A stretch of 64,000 nucleotides of DNA from Vreelandella olivaria (GTDB taxonomy: Bacteria > Pseudomonadota > Gammaproteobacteria > Pseudomonadales > Halomonadaceae). The stretch spans positions 3,100,001-3,164,000 of the forward strand of contig AP019416.1 of NCBI GenBank assembly GCA_004295565.1. Reading direction: 5' to 3'. Positions 52,098-63,504 of this stretch are shown here, one piece after another (within the stretch, counting starts at the first letter, position 1; the number at the start of each line of letters is the position of its first letter). The translations under genes were made by a program, and so were the position numbers. A model generated the notes under the pieces. It worked only from the letters and a program-made list of their open reading frames with translations. It searched no databases and had not been told where the DNA came from.

Positions 52098-55000
52098 ATG
52101 CCTGCAAACTCGCTGCTTTCACAAACGCCGCTAACGCCGGGCTTTATGGTAGTGCACGCCAATCGCCTGGAAGATTTGCGCGGTTTGGCGGTGGAGTGGA
52201 TGCGACTCCATCCGCTCGGCCCGCTGGAGAATGAAACCATTCTGGTGCAGAGCAACGGCATCGGGCAGTGGCTGAAGCTGGCGCTGGCAGAAGATCCGGC
52301 CCAAGGCGGCGCAGGCATAGCGGCGGCATTGAACGTCACACTGCCCGCGCGCTTTCTATGGCAGGCCTACCGCACGGTGCTAACTCAGCTGACCCATGAC
52401 GAGCAGGCGGTGCCCGAAACCTCGCCTTTTGATAAGTCACGGTTGATATGGCGCTTATTGCGCCTGCTGCCCAGCCTTGCGGAGCAGGAAGCTTTGCCCC
52501 GCTGGCACGCTTTTTTAGAAGTGGATCGCGACCAGCGCAAGCACTACCAACTGGCCGAGCGGCTGGCGGATCTATTCGACCAGTATCAGGTGTATCGTGC
52601 CGACTGGCTGGACGCCTGGGCCAAGGGCAACGACGTGCTGATCACCGCCCGAGGCGAGGCCCGCCCGCTGGAAGTGCACCAACTATGGCAGCCAGAGCTG
52701 TGGCGCGCACTGCGCGACGATGTGGCTAAAAACCTAGGCGAGGCAGGCCTTAACAGCAGCCGTGCCCAGGTGCACAGCCGTTTCCTGGAAGCCGCCATTC
52801 AGCTTGAGGGCCAAGCGTGCCCACACGGCCTGCCCCGGCGACTGATTATTTTCGGCATCTCATCGCTGCCGCAACAGACATTAGAAGCCTTGGCGGCGCT
52901 GTCGCGCTGCTGCCAAATCGTGCTCTGCGTGCACAACCCCTGCCAGTTCTACTGGGCGGATATCATCGAGCACAAAGACCTGCTGCGCGCCAGCCGCTAC
53001 CGCCAGCAGCGCAAGGCAGGCATGCCCGACGCTTTGGATGTATTGGGCACCGGGGATGCCGACGATGCCCTGCACCTTCACGCCCAACCGCTGCTGGCCG
53101 CCTGGGGTAAACAGGGGCGCGACTACCTGCGCCTGCTCGATGAACACGACGACGCGGGCAACTACCAAACCCTATTCGAGCAGCAGGCGCTGCGCATTGA
53201 TATGTTCGAGCCCTTTAGCGGCGAAGAGCGCAACTGCCTGCTCAGCCAGCTACAGGACGATATCCGCGAGCTGCGCCCAGTAGCGGAAACCCAAACCCAC
53301 TGGCCCGCGCTAGACCCGGCCAGCGACGCTTCCATCGTGTTTCATATTGCCCACGGCCCCCAGCGGGAAGTGGAGATTCTTCACGACCAGTTGCTCGCAG
53401 CCTTCAGCGCCGACCCGGATTTGCGCCCGCGGGATATCATCGTCATGGTGCCGGATATTGACCGCTACGCGCCGCACATAGAAGCCGTGTTCGGCCAGTA
53501 CCGCTCCGCTTTCGGTAGCTATAACGCAAAACCCGACGACCCACGCTACATTCCCTACACCCTTTCGGATCAGGCCAGCCGCCACCGGCTGCCGCTGATG
53601 ATTGCGCTGGAAAAACTGCTGCGTCTGCCGGAGCTGCGCCTTTCGGTGAGCGACCTGTTAGACCTGCTGGAAGTCCCCGCGCTGCGCACCCGTTTTGGCA
53701 TCGACGAGCACGACTTGCCCACCCTGAGCCGCTGGATCGAGGGCGCGGGCATTCGCTGGGGACTCAATGCCGAGCAGCGCACCCGTCTGGATCTACCCGA
53801 GGGCCTCACCCAGAACACCTGGGCCTTTGGCCTACGCCGCTTGCTGCTGGGGTATACGGTAGGCAGTGCCGACGCTTGGCAAGGCATCGAGCCGTTTGAT
53901 GATATTGGAGGACTGGAAGCCTCACTGGCAGGCCCGCTGGCGAACCTATTGGAAAAGCTGGAAAGCACCTGGGAAACCTTCTGCCAGCCCATCGATGCTG
54001 CCACCTGGGTGGCCCGGCTGCGGGAACTGCTGGAAACCTACTTCTTGACCGACGACGCTCAAGAAAGCGTGATGCTTACCAAGTTGGAAACCGCGCTACA
54101 GCAACTGCTGGACAGTACCGAAGAGGCCGAGCTTTTTGACCCCATGCCACTCTCCATGGTGCGTGAACACTGGCTGGGGCAAATTGACGAGCACAGCCTC
54201 TCCCAACGGTTTCTTGCCGGGGCGGTCAACTTCGCTACCCTGATGCCGATGCGGGCGATCCCCTTCAAGCATGTGTGCCTGCTGGGCATGAACGACGGCG
54301 AGTATCCGCGTTCCCAGCCGCCGCTGGACTTCGACCTAATGGGCAGTGACTACCGCCCCGGCGACCGCTCCCGCCGCGAAGATGACCGCTACCTGTTTCT
54401 GGAAGCGCTGCTCTCCGCCCGCCAGCAGCTCTACATTAGCTGGGTGGGGCGCAGCCAGATCGACAACAACCCGCTGCCACCCTCGGTGCTGGTTGGCCAA
54501 CTGCGCGACCATCTTGAAGCGGGTTGGCGAACACAGAGCGGCGAGCCGCTGCTGGAAGCCCTGACCACCGAGCACCCGCTGCAGCCGTTTAGCCGCCGCT
54601 ACTTTACCGAACAAGCCCACGACTCCTCCGCTCAGGCACGGCTGTTTACCTATGCTCATGAGTGGCACGCCCTGCACGCACCACGTAGCGAAAACACCCA
54701 AGGCTCAAAAGCACCTGAGCTTAAGGCGGACAGCGAGCAGCAGAGCACGCTAACTCTGAACCAGCTGGGCAACTTTCTACGCGAACCGGCCAAAGCGTTT
54801 TTCAATAACCGACTAGGGGTCTACTTCGAGCAAGAAGAACTCACTCAACTGGATGTGGAGCCCTTCACCCTGGACGGGCTACAGAACTGGCAACTACAGG
54901 ATCAGCTAATCGCCGCCCAGCGCCACGCCGTGGATAACGGCCAGCCGCGTATCGAAGCACTGCATGCGGCACTGGAACGCTTTAAAGGCCAGGGTGTATT

Positions 55001-55709
55001 GGCAGTGGGCGCCTTTGGTGAGCGGATGCGCGAAGCACTCGCAGAGCCGATGGAGGCGCTGTTTGGCGCTTACGAAGAAGCACTGCAAGAGTGGCCCCAC
55101 GCGGTAGCCGCACCACAGGCGGTGCATGTAGTTGAAACAGCGGAAGGGAAGGTAACACTGGAAGACTGGCTGGGAGAGCTTCGCCAGGATGACGCGGGCA
55201 ACCGCTGCCGCCTGCTGCTGCTCAGCAGTAGCCTGGTCAGCCAAGGGCGCGGCCGTGGTCAGTACCGCTGGCAGCACCTGCTCCGCCCCTGGGTCGCCCA
55301 CTTGGCGGGCAATATTGAGCAGCCAATGACCACCCAGCTACTCTCAAAAGCGGGCCATGTACGGCTGGAACCGCTAGACGCCGAGAATGCACACTACCAG
55401 TTACAAGCCATGCTCAACGCCTGGTGTGACGGCATGCAGACCCCGCTACCGCTGGCCCCCCAAGCCGCTTTCGCTTGGCTGGCTAAGCTTGGCACGCCTG
55501 ACAGTGAAACCGACAGCGACGCCTACGCCGCCGCCGAAACTGCCTACGAAGGTGGCCGCTTCCAAACCGGCGAAGTTGCCCAAAGCGCCTACCTTGCCCA
55601 CCAATGGCCGAGCTTCGAAAAGCTATTCAACGAGCGTGCCCTTGGACATAGTTTCGCCACGCTGACCGAGGCGCTCTACGCGCCGTTGCACAGGTCGGTC
55701 AAGGGATGA
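52098..55709 (+). CDS. recC: exodeoxyribonuclease V gamma subunit RecC
   Basis: 1203 residues, open throughout, slightly longer than E. coli RecC (1122). Recognised by MVVHANRLEDLRGLAVEWMRLHPLGPLENETILVQSNGIGQWLKLALAE, ARFLWQAYRTVL, RLPLMIALEKLLRLPELRLSVSDLLDLLEVPALR, PFKHVCLLGMNDGEYPRSQPPLDFDLM and ISWVGRSQIDNNPLPPSVLV; diagnostic shorter motifs are QSNGIGQWLK and GMNDGEYPR. RecC holds the split DNA ends and reads Chi. The helicase motifs are degenerate as expected. Not next to recB: pncB and a small nucleotidyltransferase gene lie between. The extreme C-terminus may be affected by an indel. Confidence 0.96.
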   Translation: MPANSLLSQTPLTPGFMVVHANRLEDLRGLAVEWMRLHPLGPLENETILVQSNGIGQWLKLALAEDPAQGGAGIAAALNVTLPARFLWQAYRTVLTQLTHDEQAVPETSPFDKSRLIWRLLRLLPSLAEQEALPRWHAFLEVDRDQRKHYQLAERLADLFDQYQVYRADWLDAWAKGNDVLITARGEARPLEVHQLWQPELWRALRDDVAKNLGEAGLNSSRAQVHSRFLEAAIQLEGQACPHGLPRRLIIFGISSLPQQTLEALAALSRCCQIVLCVHNPCQFYWADIIEHKDLLRASRYRQQRKAGMPDALDVLGTGDADDALHLHAQPLLAAWGKQGRDYLRLLDEHDDAGNYQTLFEQQALRIDMFEPFSGEERNCLLSQLQDDIRELRPVAETQTHWPALDPASDASIVFHIAHGPQREVEILHDQLLAAFSADPDLRPRDIIVMVPDIDRYAPHIEAVFGQYRSAFGSYNAKPDDPRYIPYTLSDQASRHRLPLMIALEKLLRLPELRLSVSDLLDLLEVPALRTRFGIDEHDLPTLSRWIEGAGIRWGLNAEQRTRLDLPEGLTQNTWAFGLRRLLLGYTVGSADAWQGIEPFDDIGGLEASLAGPLANLLEKLESTWETFCQPIDAATWVARLRELLETYFLTDDAQESVMLTKLETALQQLLDSTEEAELFDPMPLSMVREHWLGQIDEHSLSQRFLAGAVNFATLMPMRAIPFKHVCLLGMNDGEYPRSQPPLDFDLMGSDYRPGDRSRREDDRYLFLEALLSARQQLYISWVGRSQIDNNPLPPSVLVGQLRDHLEAGWRTQSGEPLLEALTTEHPLQPFSRRYFTEQAHDSSAQARLFTYAHEWHALHAPRSENTQGSKAPELKADSEQQSTLTLNQLGNFLREPAKAFFNNRLGVYFEQEELTQLDVEPFTLDGLQNWQLQDQLIAAQRHAVDNGQPRIEALHAALERFKGQGVLAVGAFGERMREALAEPMEALFGAYEEALQEWPHAVAAPQAVHVVETAEGKVTLEDWLGELRQDDAGNRCRLLLLSSSLVSQGRGRGQYRWQHLLRPWVAHLAGNIEQPMTTQLLSKAGHVRLEPLDAENAHYQLQAMLNAWCDGMQTPLPLAPQAAFAWLAKLGTPDSETDSDAYAAAETAYEGGRFQTGEVAQSAYLAHQWPSFEKLFNERALGHSFATLTEALYAPLHRSVKG

Positions 55710-55763
55710 CTAAACGTTGCCGGGCTGGGGCCTAAACGATCAGCGAATGCAACGAGCCTCAGG

Positions 55764-56943
55764 CTAAATACTATTCCCATTCAGCGACAAAATCCGCTTT
55801 GCCAGCGAAATCATTTCCGGGTCGCCGGTGTTCTTTTCCGCCACGTCTGAAAGCTTGATCACCGGCAGCCAGCCCTGCCCTTCGGGGCGCGCCTCGACCA
55901 TCTTGATCACCATGTTCATGGGTTCGGCGCCCACATCGTTAGTGAAGTTAGTGCCGATACCGAACGCCATGCCGATGCGATCCTGGCAAAAGCCTGGATC
56001 CGCTCGACCTTCTCCGGTGTTAGCGCGTCAGAAAAGATAATCGTCTTGCTCAGCGGGTTAATCCCCAAGCGCTCGTAGTGCTCTATGGTCTGGGAGGCAA
56101 ACTCGATAGGGTCGCCGCTATCATGGCGAACGCCATCGAACAGTTTGGCAAACTTCTTATCGAAGCTGTCGTAAAACGCCTTAGAGGTAAAGGTATCCGT
56201 TAAGGCGATCCCTAGATCCCCCGGTACACATCCACCCAATGCTCCAGGGCCAGACTATTGGCCATTTTGAAACCGAAGCGAGCACCGTGGAACATAAACC
56301 ACTCGTGGGCGTGGGTGCCGATCGGCTTGACGCCGTGTCGCATGGCCATCAACACATTGCTGGTGCCGCTAAACGCCTCGCCGCCGTGGTGGCTAAGCGC
56401 ACCGACCACCCGGTCGTGAACGTCAGAAGAAAAGCGACGACGGGTACCAAACTCAGCAATTTTCAGCCCCAAGCGGCGATAGAGCTCGATCTTCTCCTGG
56501 GCACGCTGCTCAATCTTCGCATCGGCGTCAGGTGTGATCGTTACGCCACGCAGCCGATACCACAGCTCGCTGATCAACGCCATCAGCGGCACTTCCCACA
56601 GAATAGTGCGGTACCAGGGCCCTTCGATAATCACCGAAAGGTCACTGCCCTGCTGCTCGATGATCACTTCGCTAGGGTTGTAATGAAACCCTGCAAGGAA
56701 ATCGAGATACGTTGGGTCGAGATAAGGGCAGGTTATTTCGAGATAGCGCTTCTCCTCATCGCTCAAGCGCAGCGACGCCATCTTATCGACCTCGCGGCGT
56801 AGCTCTGCACCGAAGCCTTCAGGAAAAGCATGCTCGCCACGATTGATAAAGGCGTAGCGCGCATGGGCATAAGGAAAGCGTTTGATCACGGCGTTCTGCA
56901 TCGTGATCTTGTAAAAGTCATTATCCAGCAGCGATGTCAGCAT
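55764..56943 (-). CDS. pncB: nicotinate phosphoribosyltransferase PncB, frameshifted
   Basis: About 393 residues. NAD salvage: nicotinate + PRPP + ATP to nicotinate mononucleotide. [31 protein letters not shown], the phospho-acceptor region [68 protein letters not shown]. Shifts near 56225 and 55985. The bridging sequence between fragments is conserved. Orientation is opposite to recC and recB, so it interrupts a recCBD grouping. Confidence 0.95.
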
Positions 56944-57063
56944 GAGATCCCATCGTTAGAGTGAACCGAAGCCGCCGGTAGCGTAAACTAAAATGCACCT
57001 AAAGTGGCTCGGCAATAAGATTATCAGGTGGCGGGGCTGTCATACAGTTAAGGAGCTGACTTC

Positions 57064-57357
57064 ATGCGTATTACCCAAACTCATCGCGCGATCATTCTCT
57101 CCGGGGTGGAAGAGTACATTGATGCTGATGTGGAAGTTCTTGTCTTCGGTTCACGACTTGATGATACCAAGCGAGGAGGCAGTGTTGATCTATTGCTGAC
57201 CTCCAAGACAGAGATCTCCGAGCTTTCTTGCGACGAACTAAAAGGCATATTAGAAGAGTATCTTAAGCTGCCGGTTAACATTGTCACCTATGATCCGTCA
57301 GATGAACCAAGCCCGCTCCAGGCGAAAGCCTTAGCTGAAGCTCTGCCTATTGATTAG
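57064..57357 (+). CDS. small nucleotidyltransferase-fold protein (MNT-like), probably catalytically altered
   Basis: 97 residues with a DNA-polymerase-beta-like minimal nucleotidyltransferase motif: VLVFGSRLDDTKRGGSVDLLL. Canonical members have GSR...GGDxDLL; here the first catalytic Asp is Ser (GGSVD), which would impair metal binding. C-terminus: LEEYLKLPVNIVTYDP. No HEPN partner is adjacent. It ends 11 bases before recB, so the two are probably cotranscribed. Confidence 0.75.
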   Translation: MRITQTHRAIILSGVEEYIDADVEVLVFGSRLDDTKRGGSVDLLLTSKTEISELSCDELKGILEEYLKLPVNIVTYDPSDEPSPLQAKALAEALPID

Positions 57358-57368
57358 AAGGATACGTC

Positions 57369-60300
57369 ATGAGCCAGCCCGCACCTCTCAATCCACTAAG
57401 CCTCCCGCTTCACGGCAGCCGACTGATAGAGGCCAGCGCTGGCACCGGCAAAACCTTCACCATCGCCCTGCTCTACGTGCGGCTAGTACTCGGTGGCCAC
57501 AGCGTTGACGACGACACCGCGTTTATCCGCCCGCTCACGCCGCCGGAAATTCTGGTCGTCACCTTCACCAACGCCGCCACCCAAGAGCTACGAGAGCGGA
57601 TCCGTAACCGGTTGGTGGAAGCGGCGGAAGTTTTTCGAGCTGAGGATGTGAAGAAGGGGCGCCGGGGGCAAGGCGTAGTGGAGGTCATTCAACAGGGATG
57701 TTGAATGTAGCGCCCACGGATGGGTTCACAGCGCCTCCACGTAGGCTTACCGCCGGGGAAGCCCCGGTTGCACTAGATCCGTTGCTACTAGAACTCCGCG
57801 ACCAATACGACCCCGCCACCTGGCCCGCCTGCTCGCGGCGCCTGGCGCTGGCCGCCGAATGGATGGATGAAGCCGCGGTTTCCACCATCCATAGCTGGTG
57901 CTACCGCATGCTGCGTGAACACGCCTTCGATAGCGGCAGCCTGTTCTCGCTCAATTTAGAGAACGACCAGCGCGAACTGGAACAGGAAGTGGTGCGCGAC
58001 TACTGGCGCAGCTTCTACTACCCGCTGGACAGCGACGCCCTCGACATCGTCACCCGCTACTGGAAATCACCAGACGACCTGCACGCCCCGCTGCAACGGC
58101 TACTGCCCGAAAGCGAAGCGCTGGGCGACGAAAAGCCCGAGCCCAACGAGACCCTGGCTGCCACTCAGGCCGAACGCGCCGCCCAGCTCAGCGAACTCAA
58201 AGCCCCTGGGCCGCCTGGCTGGATGAACTGGTGCCCGCCCTGGAAGACGCCGCCAAAAAAAAAAGCCTTCAAAGGCCAAAGCTTCAACGCCAAAAGCCGC
58301 GCCAACTGGCTAGGCGCGCTGCGGGAGTGGTGCGACACGGAGGCCGACCGCCCCGCGCTCACCGACGCCGCCTGGAAACGCATGACGCCCGACGGCATGG
58401 CCGAGATCTGGAAAGAAGGCACACCGCCCTGCCCGCAGGCCTGGGAAGCGCTGGCACAGCTACCGAAAGCACTGGATGCCCTGCCCGAGCCGCGCAACGA
58501 CCTGCTGATTCACGCCGTGCAGTGGTGCCGCGCTCGACTGGAGCGCGAGCAGGAACGCCGCGCCGAAATGGGCCCCAACGACCTGCTCACCCATCTGGAT
58601 CGCGCCCTGAAAGGCCCCAACAGAGACGCCCTGGCCGCGCAGATCCAGCGCCAGTTCCCCGTAGCACTGATCGACGAGTTTCAGGATACCGACCCGATCC
58701 AGTACCGCATCTTCAACGCCGTTTATGACGTCGCCACGCCCCGCCGCGACAGCGCCATCCTGCTTATTGGCGACCCCAAGCAGGCGATCTACGCCTTTCG
58801 CGGCGCGGATATCTTCACCTACCTGCAGGCCCGCCACGACACCGATGGCCGCCACGTGACGCTGGGCACCAACTTCCGTTCCAGCCGCGCCATGGTGGCG
58901 GCGGTCAACCACTGCTTTAGCTACGCAGATAAGCATGACGCCGGCGCCTTTCTGTTCCGCGCTGATGGCGGCGACAATCCGCTGCCGTTCAACCCCGTCA
59001 ACGCCAAAGGCACCAAAGATACGCTGGTACTCAACGGCAAGCCGCTAGCAGCGATGACCCTGTGGCCACTGGAAAGCGAAGAGCAGCTCTCCAAAACCAC
59101 CTACCAAACCGAGATGGCCGAGCGCTGCGCCTCGCACATGGCCGAGCTTTTGGAAGCTGGTCGTAAACAGCAAGCAGGCTTTGCGAAGGCGGCCGATAAC
59201 AGTGTGGATAACAGAGAGCAATCACTCACTCCGCTGGCCCCCTCGGACATGGCCGTGCTGGTCAACGGCCTGCAGGAAGCGCGGGCGATTCGTCTGGCGC
59301 TGGCCAGCCGGGGCATCAAGAGCGTCTACCTTTCCGATCACGACAAGGTGTTCAGTTCCCCATTGCCCCGCAGCTAGCCATTTGGCTGCGCGCCTGCGCC
59401 GAGCCCCAGGCCAACTCCCGCCAAGCGGAAGCCAAGCTGCGCGCCGCCCTGGCCACGCCGGTGATTGGGCTCAGCCTTGAAGCACTCGACCACCTCAACC
59501 AGAGCGAGCTGGCCTGGGAAGCGCGGGTTGAACAGTTCAGCGACTACCACCGCCTGTGGCAGCGCCAAGGCGTGCTGCCGCTGGTGCGCCGTTTGATGGT
59601 CGATTTTGATATCGCCGCCCGACTGCTGGGTGAATTCGCCGAGGGTGAGCGTTTGCTAACCGACCTGCTCCACCTCGGCGAAATGCTTCAACACGCCAGT
59701 CAGGAACTGGATGGCGAACACGCGCTGATTCGCTTTCTGGCGGAAGCCATTGCCGACCCGGATAGCCACGGCGACAGCCACAAACTGCGCCTGGAGAGCG
59801 ACGCCGATCTGGTCAAGGTAGTCACCATTCACAAATCCAAGGGGCTGGAGTACCCGCTGGTGTTCCTGCCGTTTATCGCCAACCACCGCCCGGTCAGCGA
59901 CAGCGACCTACCGCTGCGCTGGCACGACAGCGAAGGCAGGCTACAACTCAGCCTAAGCGCCGATGAAGAGACACTTACCACCGCCGATCGCGAACGCCTG
60001 GGCGAAGACCTGCGCAAGCTCTACGTCGCGCTCACCCGCGCCCGCCACGCCACTTGGCTGGGGCTGGCAGCGCTAAAAGGCGGCGAGAACAGCGCCATCG
60101 GCCACCTGATCAACGGCGGCAAAGCCATCGCCCCAGCGCGTTTACTCAAGCGCTTGGCGACCTGGTGAAAGGCAGTGATATCGCCCTAAGTGCCGCCCCA
60201 GAGCCCACCGCGCTGCGCTTCACCCCGGCGCCGGAGAAGCAAGCACTTGGCCACGCCCGCACCCCGCTGCGCCCGCCCGGGAACAGTGGTGGATCGCCAG

Positions 60301-61250
60301 CTACTCGGCGCTGCGCACCTCGGGGCTGTCTCAGGGGCTATCTCAGGAGCGATACCGACAGCGCAGCCAACGCCCACGCCAGAACCCACCACGCCCCAGG
60401 AAGCCACCACCCTGGAAGTGCTGGACGAGCCCCACGACAACGCCATCAACACCGAAGCGTTTCACCTGCACCGCTTTCCACGCGGCCCCGGCCCCGGCAC
60501 CTTTCTCCATGGGCTTTTAGAGTGGGCAGGTCAGCTAGGCTTTAACAAGGCGTTGGAAGACCTCGCCGCCCGGGAAGATATGCTGCGGCGGCGCGTGCAG
60601 CTGCGCGGCTGGCATGCATGGCACGATACGCTGGCGGGCTGGTTTGAAGAACTGCTCAATGTCCCTCTTCCCCTGCCTTCATCAAAGCCACTTTCACAAC
60701 CTGGCGAAAGCGACCAAGTAGCGCTAAGCGAACTAGGCAGCTGCCAGGTAGAGCTGGAGTTCTGGTTTGCCGCCCATCAGGTGGGAACGCGCAAACTCGA
60801 CGAACTGGTAAGTGACCACTTACTGCCTGGGGTGCCGCGCCCGCGTTGGATGCCGACACCCTTAACGGCATGCTCAAAGGCTTTATCGACTTGGCCTTCG
60901 AGCATGAAGGTCGCTTCTATGTGCTCGACTGGAAATCCAACTACCTTGGCAGCGACGACAGCGCCTACACCGCGGACGCCCTGCGCAACGCCATGCTCGA
61001 AAAACGCTACGACCTGCAGGCGGCCCTTTACCTGCTCGCGCTGCATCGGCTACTCAAAGCGCGCCTTCCCGACTACGACCCGAACCAGCATTTAGGCGGC
61101 TCGATGACGGTATTTCTGCGCGGCAGCCGCACCGCCGCCCGCGGGGTACACGCCGTACTCGCCCCGGTGGCGCTGATCGAAGCGCTGGATGACCTCTTTG
61201 CGGGCACGGCAGCAGATACTGAAGCAGCCCACAAGGAGGTGGAGGTATGA
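57369..61250 (+). CDS. recB: exodeoxyribonuclease V beta subunit RecB, frameshifted, with internal repeat element
   Basis: SF1A 3'-5' helicase and nuclease, about 1290 residues. Helicase motifs: EASAGTGKTFTIALL (I), LIDEFQDTDPIQYR (II), GDPKQAIYAFRGADIF (III), NFRSSRAMVAAVNH (IV), VVTIHKSKGLEYPLVFLPF (V), RKLYVALTRARHA (VI). C-terminal nuclease site GFIDLAFEHEGRFYVLDWKSNYLG, with DWKSN holding the Asp and Lys. Shifts near 57690 (inside a repeat element), a compensated pair at 58207-58260, then 59358, 60160-60280 and 60840. Compared with E. coli RecB an extra stretch of about 40 residues lies between ELRERIRNRL and the WMDEAAVSTIHSW motif; it is the palindromic element. Stop overlaps recD ATG as ATGA. 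Confidence 0.95.
57654..57767. repeat. palindromic repeat-like element inside recB
   Basis: About 114 bases of nested inverted repeats. Centre: ATTCAAC (57687-57693), AGGGAT, GTTGAAT (57700-57706). Intermediate arms: GTGGAGG (57678-57684) with CCTCCAC (57734-57740). Outer arms: GGGGC (57656-57660) with GCCCC (57761-57765). Its third position and codon use differ from RecB flanks; encoded residues are low-complexity (Gly, Arg, Pro, Thr). No second copy is apparent in this window. Confidence 0.6.
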
Positions 61251-63504
61251 GCAAGCGAGACACGTCTTCCATTAACGAGCCCATGAACTTCGACCTGTTC
61301 GCCGATGACGCACCGCCCGCTGCACCAGATTCAACCGCATCGGTAGCACCACCGACAGAATCAGCCACCAGCGCCGCCCACCCCCCCGCGCTAAGCGATA
61401 CCGCCGCGCTGTTACAGCTATGTGAGCGCTGGGTTTCCCGTGGCTGGCTGCGGGATTTAGACCTGGCGCTGGTGCGCTTTTCGAGCGCGAAAGCCAACAC
61501 GCCCGCCGCTACTACTGCTGGGCGCGGCACTGGCCAGCCACCAGCTTGGCCGCGGCCATGTGTGCCTGGATTTAGCCGCTACGCTAGAAGCCCCAGATTT
61601 TGCTCTTTCGCTACCGCCAGAAGGCGACGACCTAAACGACCCGCCGCCGCTGCCCAGCCATGTGCTGGCCACGCTAACGCTGAGTGAGTGGCAGGCCGCG
61701 CTTAGCCACCCACGCTAATCAGCGACGGCCCCGGCAATACGCCGCTAGTAGTGAGCCACAGCGGCAACACCAGCAAACTCTACCTACGCCGCTACTGGCA
61801 GTTTGAGCAAACCCTGCACCAGGAAATAGCCAACCGGCTTAGCGCCGGTAATGAAGCAGATAGCCCGTTACTGAAAAGCGCGTTAGAAACATTATTCCCC
61901 GCTAGCGACAGCCTGGATTGGCAAAGAACGCCTGCGCGCTCGCTGCCCGCAGCCCTTCGCAATCATCACCGGCGGCCCCGGCACCGGCAAAACCACTACC
62001 GTGGTGCGCCTGCTGGCGCTACTGCAAACCTTGCAACTGGCAGAACCCAACGCCCACCCGCTGCGCATTCGCCTAGCTGCCCCCACCGGCAAAGCCGCCG
62101 CACGGCTAAATGAATCCATCGCCGGGCAGGTGAAAGACCTACCCTTAGTGCGTTGGAATCGCTATTAGATGAGCAATCAGCAGTTCCCTCATCGAACGCA
62201 ATAGAAATTCCGACGGAAGTGACCACGATCCACAGGCTACTTGGCGCCCGCGCCGACACCCGCCACTTCCGCCACAACGCCGCCAACGCGCTGGCGCTGG
62301 ATGTGCTGGTGGTGGATGAAGCCTCGATGGTGGATATCGAAATGATGACGGCGCTGCTCAGCGCCCTACCCGCCAGCGCCAAGTTGGTGCTGCTGGGGAT
62401 AAAGACCAGCTGGCGTCCGTGGAAGCTGGCGCCGTGCTGGGCGACCTGTGCCGCCGCGCCGAAGCCGCCCACTACAAACCCGCCACGGCGCTGTGGCTAG
62501 CCGAACTCACCGACCACCCGCTGCCAGAGGCATTAATCGACCCGGACGGTCAGCCGCTGGATCAAGCCATTACCATGCTGCGGGTAAGCCACCGCTTTAC
62601 TGAATCAAGCGGCATCGGCCAGCTCGCCCAGGCGATTAATCAGCCGCTCAGTGAAACATTGCGGGAGCGGGATAAACACCAAGCCGTGCATAGCGTACTG
62701 AATAACGGCTACGCCGACCTGCACCACCTGGTGTTGAAGCCCGACGCGCAAAACGAAGACAGCGCCCTGGAGCGCCTGGTCATCACCGGCAGTCCAGAGC
62801 GCTTCCCCAATGCAGGCGAAGGCCGCACCAACCACAAGGGCGAGCCAATAGCGCCGCCCACAGGCTACCGTTACTACCTGAATACTTTAGCCAGTGAACG
62901 GCCTGATACGGCCCTGACGTTTGAAGAGAACGGTGAGATTTACAGTGCCTGGGCAAAGCAAGTGTTAACCGCCTATAGCCGCTTTCAGCTGCTATGCGCA
63001 CTACGTAAAGGCCCGTGGGGAGTAGAAGGCTTAAACCTGCGCATCGCCAAAACACTGCGCAGCGAAAAGCTGCTGTTCGGGAACGACTACACACTAGAAA
63101 AAGGCTGGTTTGAAGGCCGCCCGGTACTGGTCACCCAAAACGACTACGGCCTGAAACTAATGAACGGCGATATCGGCATTACCCTCGCCGTGCCTGACCC
63201 GCGCACTCCGGGTAAATCATTACTACGCGTCGCCTTTCCGACCAGTGATGCAGAAAACCCCATCCACTGGGTGCTGCCTTCACGCCTTCACGCGGTAGAA
63301 ACCGTGTTCGCCATGACGGTACACAAATCCCAAGGCTCAGAGTTTCAACACACCGCCCTGCTGCTACCGCAAACGCCCAACCCAATCCTCACCCGCGAGC
63401 TGGTCTATACCGGCATCACCCGCGCCCGCGACTGGCTCACGCTGATCGAAGCCAAACGCGGGATATTGAGTGATGCGGTAACTAGGGGAGGTTATGAGGG
63501 TTAG
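61247..63504 (+). CDS. recD: exodeoxyribonuclease V alpha subunit RecD, frameshifted
   Basis: SF1B 5'-3' helicase, about 750 residues. N-terminal part: [44 protein letters not shown] (after a shift near 61485). Then [24 protein letters not shown], Walker [22 protein letters not shown] (61960-62030 region, after a shift near 61935), [48 protein letters not shown] (shift near 62400), and the C-terminal [15 protein letters not shown] and [11 protein letters not shown]. It begins on the recB stop (ATGA). Several shifts, near 61485, 61720, 61935, 62150 and 62400. Confidence 0.95.

Noticed and set aside
52098-55709. Insertion of an island at the recC end
   Set aside because: Apart from the TA pairs there are no integrases, transposases, attachment repeats or marked composition change around recC.
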